Below are positions 60,177 to 64,000 of a stretch of 64,000 nt of DNA, piece after piece. The stretch comes from Alphaproteobacteria bacterium LSUCC0719 (lineage in GTDB: Bacteria; Pseudomonadota; Alphaproteobacteria; Puniceispirillales; Puniceispirillaceae). The translations under genes and the position numbers were made by a program. The DNA is taken from NCBI GenBank assembly GCA_040839025.1, contig JBFPJN010000002.1:62001-126000 (forward strand). The letters are read 5' to 3'. Numbering within the stretch: position 1 is the first letter of the stretch; each line of letters opens with the position of its first letter. Below the pieces are notes generated by a model. It saw nothing but the letters and a program-made list of their open reading frames with translations. It was not told where the DNA came from and did no database searches.

Positions 60177-60530
60177 ATGACCATTCAACGATTCCACACC
60201 AATGACAGAATGAGCCAGATGGTGATCCATGGTGACACCGTCTATCTTGCAGGTCAGGTCGCGCAGAGCGCACCCGGAGAAAGCGTTGCCGACCAGACGC
60301 GGGCCATTCTGGCACAGATCGATGCGCTTCTTGCCGAGGCGGGCACCGACAAATCGAAGGCACTTACCGCCACCATCTGGTTATGCAGCATGGACGATTT
60401 TGCCGAAATGAACGCTGTCTGGGATGCCTGGGCAACAGGTGGGGCCGCGCCCTGCCGGGCCTGTGTGGAATCGCCTCGTCTGGCCTCGCCGAATTTCACG
60501 GTTGAGATCGGGCTGATCGCCGCCCGCTAG
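60177..60530 (+). CDS. RidA family (YjgF/YER057c/UK114) protein
   Basis: A 117-aa protein with AAGGAG at good distance before ATG 60177. The RidA hallmarks VYLAGQVAQ and the C-terminal APCRACVESPRLASPNFTVEIG are visible, with the Arg that binds the imine carboxylate in PCRACV. RidA enzymes hydrolyse reactive enamines or imines to ketoacids and ammonia. It is followed after 8 bp by an Asp/Glu racemase-family gene, so it may clear an imine formed in that pathway. Confidence 0.92.
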   Translation: MTIQRFHTNDRMSQMVIHGDTVYLAGQVAQSAPGESVADQTRAILAQIDALLAEAGTDKSKALTATIWLCSMDDFAEMNAVWDAWATGGAAPCRACVESPRLASPNFTVEIGLIAAR

Positions 60531-60538
60531 GAGCCCAG

Positions 60539-61342
60539 ATGGCCGCCGCACCCGACAGCACCACCGATGACGGCTTCAGGCTGATTGAGCATATTCCCTT
60601 CACCACCGCAAAGGTGATTGGCAGCCGCGCCAGAATCGGGGTTGTCGTGCTGGCGTCCGACTATACCCTTGAACATGAATTCCGCGCCCTGATATCGATT
60701 CCGGGTGTGGATGTCTATGCCGCGCGAATCCGCAACTCGCCGCAGATCACCCCGCAGACACTGGCAGCGATGGAGCCGCTGCTGACCGAAACGGCAGACC
60801 GCATCCTGCCGGGTGATGATCTGGATGTTCTTGCCTTCGGCTGTACCTCGGCATCGACGGTGCTTGGCGGCGAGCGCATCGCAACCCTTCTTCGTGAAGC
60901 AAAGCCGATGGCGCGGCCATCAGACCCCATCTCGGCTGCGTTTGCCGCCTTCAGGACGCTTGGCGCGCGCCGGATTGGTGTCCTGACCCCCTATCGGCGC
61001 GATGTCAATGAGATCGTCTGGCGCTATATCACCAGCCACGGATTTGAGGTGCCTGTCTTTGGATCCTTCAACGAGGAAATGGATCCCGTTGTCGCCACCA
61101 TCGACGAAGACAGCCTTGTTCAGGCCATCGACACGATCCGCGAGGGTCAGGACCTCGACGCCATTTTCGTGTCCTGCACAACCGTCAGGCTGGCGGATGC
61201 TGTCGCCGGCATTGAACGGCGTACCGGCCTTCCTGTCACCTCGTCAAATCATGCCCTTGCCTGGCATTGTCTGCGGCTTGCCGGAATTGACGACAGGATC
61301 GAGGGACGTGGCAGGCTGTTTACCTGCGGCCTTGCCGGTTGA
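60539..61342 (+). CDS. Asp/Glu racemase-superfamily (maleate isomerase/decarboxylase-like) protein
   Basis: A 267-aa enzyme with the two active-site cysteines of the superfamily, in LAFGCTSASTVLGG near residue 101 and VSCTTVRLADAV near 220. The pattern is like maleate cis-trans isomerase, arylmalonate decarboxylase and the EutA protein of ectoine use. AGGAG overlaps the ridA stop region. Acting with RidA it may process an amino-dicarboxylate. The exact reaction is not readable. Confidence 0.87.
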   Translation: MAAAPDSTTDDGFRLIEHIPFTTAKVIGSRARIGVVVLASDYTLEHEFRALISIPGVDVYAARIRNSPQITPQTLAAMEPLLTETADRILPGDDLDVLAFGCTSASTVLGGERIATLLREAKPMARPSDPISAAFAAFRTLGARRIGVLTPYRRDVNEIVWRYITSHGFEVPVFGSFNEEMDPVVATIDEDSLVQAIDTIREGQDLDAIFVSCTTVRLADAVAGIERRTGLPVTSSNHALAWHCLRLAGIDDRIEGRGRLFTCGLAG

Positions 61343-61393
61343 TCCTATTCTGGATCACCGGTTTGCAGGCAAGCGCCATGACTCTGGCCACAA

Positions 61394-63502
61394 TCAGGCG
61401 AACAGCGTGTCGGTAAGAAGCGTTTCCAGCCGTGACACGGTACCGGAAATGGATTTGACTAGGCTGATCTCGGCGCCAGACAGCTGTTTCAGGTCAATTC
61501 TGGTGCCAGGCGGCTGACCGGCGGCAATGTCGGCAATCTGCTGGCGCAGGACAAGACGAAGACACACCGCCACATCCTCGCCAAGACGCCCCACCTCAGG
61601 CGGTATGTCATCACGGGCAACAAGGGCAGCGGCACGACCGGCGCTGGAACGGGCCTCTATGCCGCGCGAAATCGCCAGAACACGCAATGTCTCGACAAGC
61701 GGCAGCCCGAGATTTGCCTTTATGTTGAACCGGCCATCCTCGGTCCGCAACCCACCGAGGAACCCGCGCCCACCGCTGTGATTGCCGACATTATGCGCCA
61801 GCTGTTTCAGAAATTCGCCGCGCCGGGCCGCACGTCCCGACATCGCCGTCTGAAGCTGGTCCGCCAGCGCCGCGCTGCCATGCACCAGCTGGAAATCGAA
61901 GAAAATATCGACATTCAGCAGGTCGCGGGGACTGGCACGCCGCACCCAGTCGCTGATCACCTGTCGCCAGCCCGCCAGCGACCGGCACCAGGCGGCATTG
62001 CGTGACATGATATCACCACTGCAATAGGGAATCCCGGCGGCGTCGAGAATATCGGCCACATGCCCGCCAAGTTCCATGAACCAGGCACGGTTGGCATCGT
62101 TTTCAGGCGAGTCGGCAAACAGAATGGCATGATCCTGATCAGCCGCCAGCAGACTTTCACCGCGTGCCGCCGATCCCAGAACCAGCACCGCATATTCGAC
62201 CGGCGGATGTCCCCTGCCAGCCTGATGCATCATCTGTTCGGCAAGCCGCACGGATTCGCGCAGCGCGGCCCGGTACTGACTGCTGATGACAGCGGCGATA
62301 TCCTGGCCCGGAACATTCTCTCTGGTCAGCGAAGCTGCCAGTGTCGGCAGCATACGAAGCCCCGCCGCAAGATCATCCGTGCCTTCGGCCGTGGCCAGCA
62401 GGTCGCCGATGACAAGCGCCGACGTCACCCGCTGGCGAACAAGTTCGCGCGAGGACACCCAGCCGACGAGCGTGTCGGAGTCGTCAAGAACACCCAGATG
62501 CCGGATGTCAAACCGGCTCATCCTGCCCAGCGCCACATGCATGAAATCATCCGCACTGACCGTAATCACCGGGCTTGACATGATGGCGCCAAGCGGCATG
62601 TCACGAACGCGCGTTGGCGAGGTCACCGGGATCCTGACCTGCCGGACGATATCCCGCTCGGACACAATCCCGACAATGCCGGCGGCATCATCGCCGACAA
62701 ACACACAGTCCGAGGACGATTCGTTCATGGCCGCCGCTGCCTGGGCCAGCGTGGCATCCTTCGGCATGACCAGCGGGGTGCCAAGCATCAGTTCGGCAAT
62801 CCGATGCTGATAGGGATAGGGGTCGATCCGCGCCAGCGGGGCGTGATCCTGCGGTGCCGCATGCGCCGCCGCGACATCGACCCAGCCTGCGCTGACATTC
62901 GCCTGGCGAAGCGCGTCAAGCTTTGCCACCTCGCGCCATGCATCACCAAGCGTGACAATTCCCTGTGCCGCCAGCGCCGGCAGCATACGATGATAAACCC
63001 CAAGCGCGATGGCCGCGTCACCAAGCGCGGTGTGCCGGTCAATCACCGGCACCTGATAATGCGTCGCCAGCGCCTCGAGATCGCCAAGCATCATCATCGT
63101 CTCAGACCCAAGAAGGCAGGTGGCAAGCTGACGAAGGCACAGGGCGGCGTTCCAGGACCAGTCCAGCCCGTGACGCGCGACCTCGGCATCCAGAACCGCC
63201 AGATCAAAGCCGATATTGTAACCAAGTATGAGGCAGCCCGCGACCTGCGCCCGCAGCCGTGGCATCACCAGCGGCAGCCTGTCTGCGGTCTCGACCATTT
63301 CATCGGTGATACCATGAATGCGGGTGCTGGCGGCCGGGATTGGCACGCCAGGCTGTACAAGCGCCGCAAACCTTGCCATCTCGTCCTGCGACTGGATGGC
63401 CCCGATCTGGACGATCCTGTCGACCCGCGCACGAAGGCCCGTGGTCTCGAGATCAAGCGAGACAACTGGTACCCGGTCGAGCGGCATCGTCGCAAGTTGC
63501 AT
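61394..63502 (-). CDS. Fusion of DEDDh exonuclease, CBS pair and DUF294 nucleotidyltransferase domains
   Basis: A 702-aa protein. Residues about 10-185 are a DnaQ-like exonuclease with SLDLETTG (D, E), ILGYNIGFDLAVLD and the late HTALGDA. Residues about 235-365 hold two CBS units (TPLVMPKDATLAQAAAAMNE and SSPVITVSADDFMHVALG). Residues about 430-560 are a DUF294 nucleotidyltransferase with LGSAARGES and DQDHAILFAD, the GS...D.D site, and a C-terminal DUF294-associated helical part. GGGAG precedes ATG 63502. The makeup points to nucleotide-sensing control of a nucleic-acid or nucleotide process. The actual substrate is unknown. Confidence 0.9.
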   Translation of the reverse strand: MQLATMPLDRVPVVSLDLETTGLRARVDRIVQIGAIQSQDEMARFAALVQPGVPIPAASTRIHGITDEMVETADRLPLVMPRLRAQVAGCLILGYNIGFDLAVLDAEVARHGLDWSWNAALCLRQLATCLLGSETMMMLGDLEALATHYQVPVIDRHTALGDAAIALGVYHRMLPALAAQGIVTLGDAWREVAKLDALRQANVSAGWVDVAAAHAAPQDHAPLARIDPYPYQHRIAELMLGTPLVMPKDATLAQAAAAMNESSSDCVFVGDDAAGIVGIVSERDIVRQVRIPVTSPTRVRDMPLGAIMSSPVITVSADDFMHVALGRMSRFDIRHLGVLDDSDTLVGWVSSRELVRQRVTSALVIGDLLATAEGTDDLAAGLRMLPTLAASLTRENVPGQDIAAVISSQYRAALRESVRLAEQMMHQAGRGHPPVEYAVLVLGSAARGESLLAADQDHAILFADSPENDANRAWFMELGGHVADILDAAGIPYCSGDIMSRNAAWCRSLAGWRQVISDWVRRASPRDLLNVDIFFDFQLVHGSAALADQLQTAMSGRAARRGEFLKQLAHNVGNHSGGRGFLGGLRTEDGRFNIKANLGLPLVETLRVLAISRGIEARSSAGRAAALVARDDIPPEVGRLGEDVAVCLRLVLRQQIADIAAGQPPGTRIDLKQLSGAEISLVKSISGTVSRLETLLTDTLFA

Positions 63503-63686
63503 CAGGACTCCCCAAGGCCTGAACGGCCTGACGCCAGACTACACAAGACAAGATACCAGCGCAAAGACCGGACACGTTCGATCCCGGCAATATCCGGGCC
63601 CCTGCACTATCCCACAAATGTGTTTTGGCTTTTCCACCATTGGCAGTTGGTCTAGGCTCAGAGCAGAGATTTACCGAGGAATCCCC

Positions 63687-64000
63687 ATGACAAAGACCAC
63701 TGTTTTTGCCGCAAGGCAAATCATCACAATGAATCCGTCCCGGCCATTCGCAACCCATGTCGCGGTGCGGGATGGGCGCATCCTGGCGGCCGGTTCCGAA
63801 GACGAGATGGCCGGGTGGGGACCGTTTGAGCTGAATGACGATTTTGCCGACAAGGTGCTGACACCGGGCTTTGTCGAAGGCCACGCCCATGCGATGGAAG
63901 GCGGCATCTGGGATTATACCTATGTCGGCTTTCAGGACCGTTGGGACCCTGACGGACGGCGCTGGCGCGGGGCGGCCACCATTGATGAGGTGCTGACCCG
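63687..64000 (+). CDS. Amidohydrolase family protein, N-terminal part (cut by window end)
   Basis: An open frame starts at ATG 63687 after CGAGGA and runs past the window end; 104 residues are visible. It begins MTKTTVFAARQIITMNPSRP, followed by VAVRDGRILAAGS and the metal motif HAH in TPGFVEGHAHAMEGG near residue 67. This is the composite-domain start of YtcJ-like amidohydrolases, which hydrolyse C-N bonds at a divalent metal site. It diverges from the exonuclease fusion gene. The product cannot be specified further. Confidence 0.88.
   Translation, partial: MTKTTVFAARQIITMNPSRPFATHVAVRDGRILAAGSEDEMAGWGPFELNDDFADKVLTPGFVEGHAHAMEGGIWDYTYVGFQDRWDPDGRRWRGAATIDEVLT

Noticed and set aside
1-64000. 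tRNA, rRNA, CRISPR, insertion sequence or phage genes
   Set aside because: No cloverleaf-like sequence, repeat-spacer array, transposase or integrase motif was found on reading both strands; gaps between genes are all under 300 bp.

Overview
The window is a dense stretch of G+C-rich bacterial DNA with overlapping ATGA/TGATG gene junctions and no intergenic gap above 300 bp. I found no rRNA, tRNA, CRISPR array, insertion sequence or phage gene. The gene content is typical of a heterotrophic marine-type alphaproteobacterium, for instance SAR116/Puniceispirillales or Rhodospirillales relatives: several TRAP transporters, NitT/TauT, LIV and ProXWV ABC systems, DUF1989, aconitase X, a non-pyrrolysine MttB homologue, DUF3726 and the AbrB family. 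That placement is an inference from gene content; there is no rRNA or marker gene to confirm it.

Region 1 (1-4.1 kb) is a NitT/TauT-type ABC importer: ATPase, two permeases and an NMT1/THI5-like binding protein, closed by a terminator. Region 2 (4.1-23.8 kb) looks like a nicotinamide/nicotinate (or related N-heterocycle) catabolic regulon. It holds nicotinamidase, DUF1185, UPF0280, a 6-hydroxynicotinate reductase homologue, a molybdenum hydroxylase (fused [2Fe-2S]-Mo subunit plus FAD subunit), a divergent MarR regulator, a LIV-type ABC importer, a polytopic membrane protein, the hydantoinase/5-oxoprolinase pair HyuA-HyuB, and a ferredoxin-NADP reductase. A short inverted motif, TTTGT-GT-ACAAA and close variants, occurs in exactly three intergenic places here: marR/FAD subunit, hyuA/membrane protein, and twice before fpr. 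This ties the blocks together.

Region 3 (23.9-29.6 kb) holds htpG with a heat-shock-like -35 box, a small secreted protein, xylulokinase, a di-heme peroxidase and a Sel1-repeat protein. Region 4 (29.6-36.7 kb) is a DctPQM TRAP transporter with an aldo/keto reductase and a luciferase-like flavin monooxygenase, divergent from a GntR/HutC regulator, followed by a Gfo/Idh/MocA dehydrogenase. Region 5 (36.8-42.2 kb) has a GST, an intradiol ring-cleavage dioxygenase and a TAXI-TRAP system (binding protein, attenuating hairpin, fused permease).

Region 6 (42.2-45.9 kb) is a minus-strand group: DUF1989, an arginase-family enzyme with a substituted metal ligand, and the two subunits of aconitase X (3-hydroxyproline dehydratase type). 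Region 7 (46.1-57.3 kb) looks like betaine uptake and breakdown: ProX-ProW-ProV, a ketoglutarate-semialdehyde-type aldehyde dehydrogenase, a degenerate M19 dipeptidase homologue, an unrecognised 574-aa protein, DUF3726, a DAO-family oxidase and an MttB-superfamily methyltransferase. Region 8 (57.4-64 kb) holds an HpaB-type monooxygenase, an AbrB-family membrane protein, RidA, an Asp/Glu racemase-family enzyme, an exonuclease-CBS-DUF294 fusion, and the start of an amidohydrolase cut by the window edge.

The strongest candidate for an undescribed system is region 2. A hypothetical flow is: nicotinamide to nicotinate (PncA), hydroxylation to 6-hydroxynicotinate (Mo enzyme), ferredoxin-dependent reduction (Hnr, with ferredoxin recharged by Fpr), then ring opening by an as yet unassigned enzyme. 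HyuAB, UPF0280 and DUF1185 are the candidates. The second strongest is region 7.
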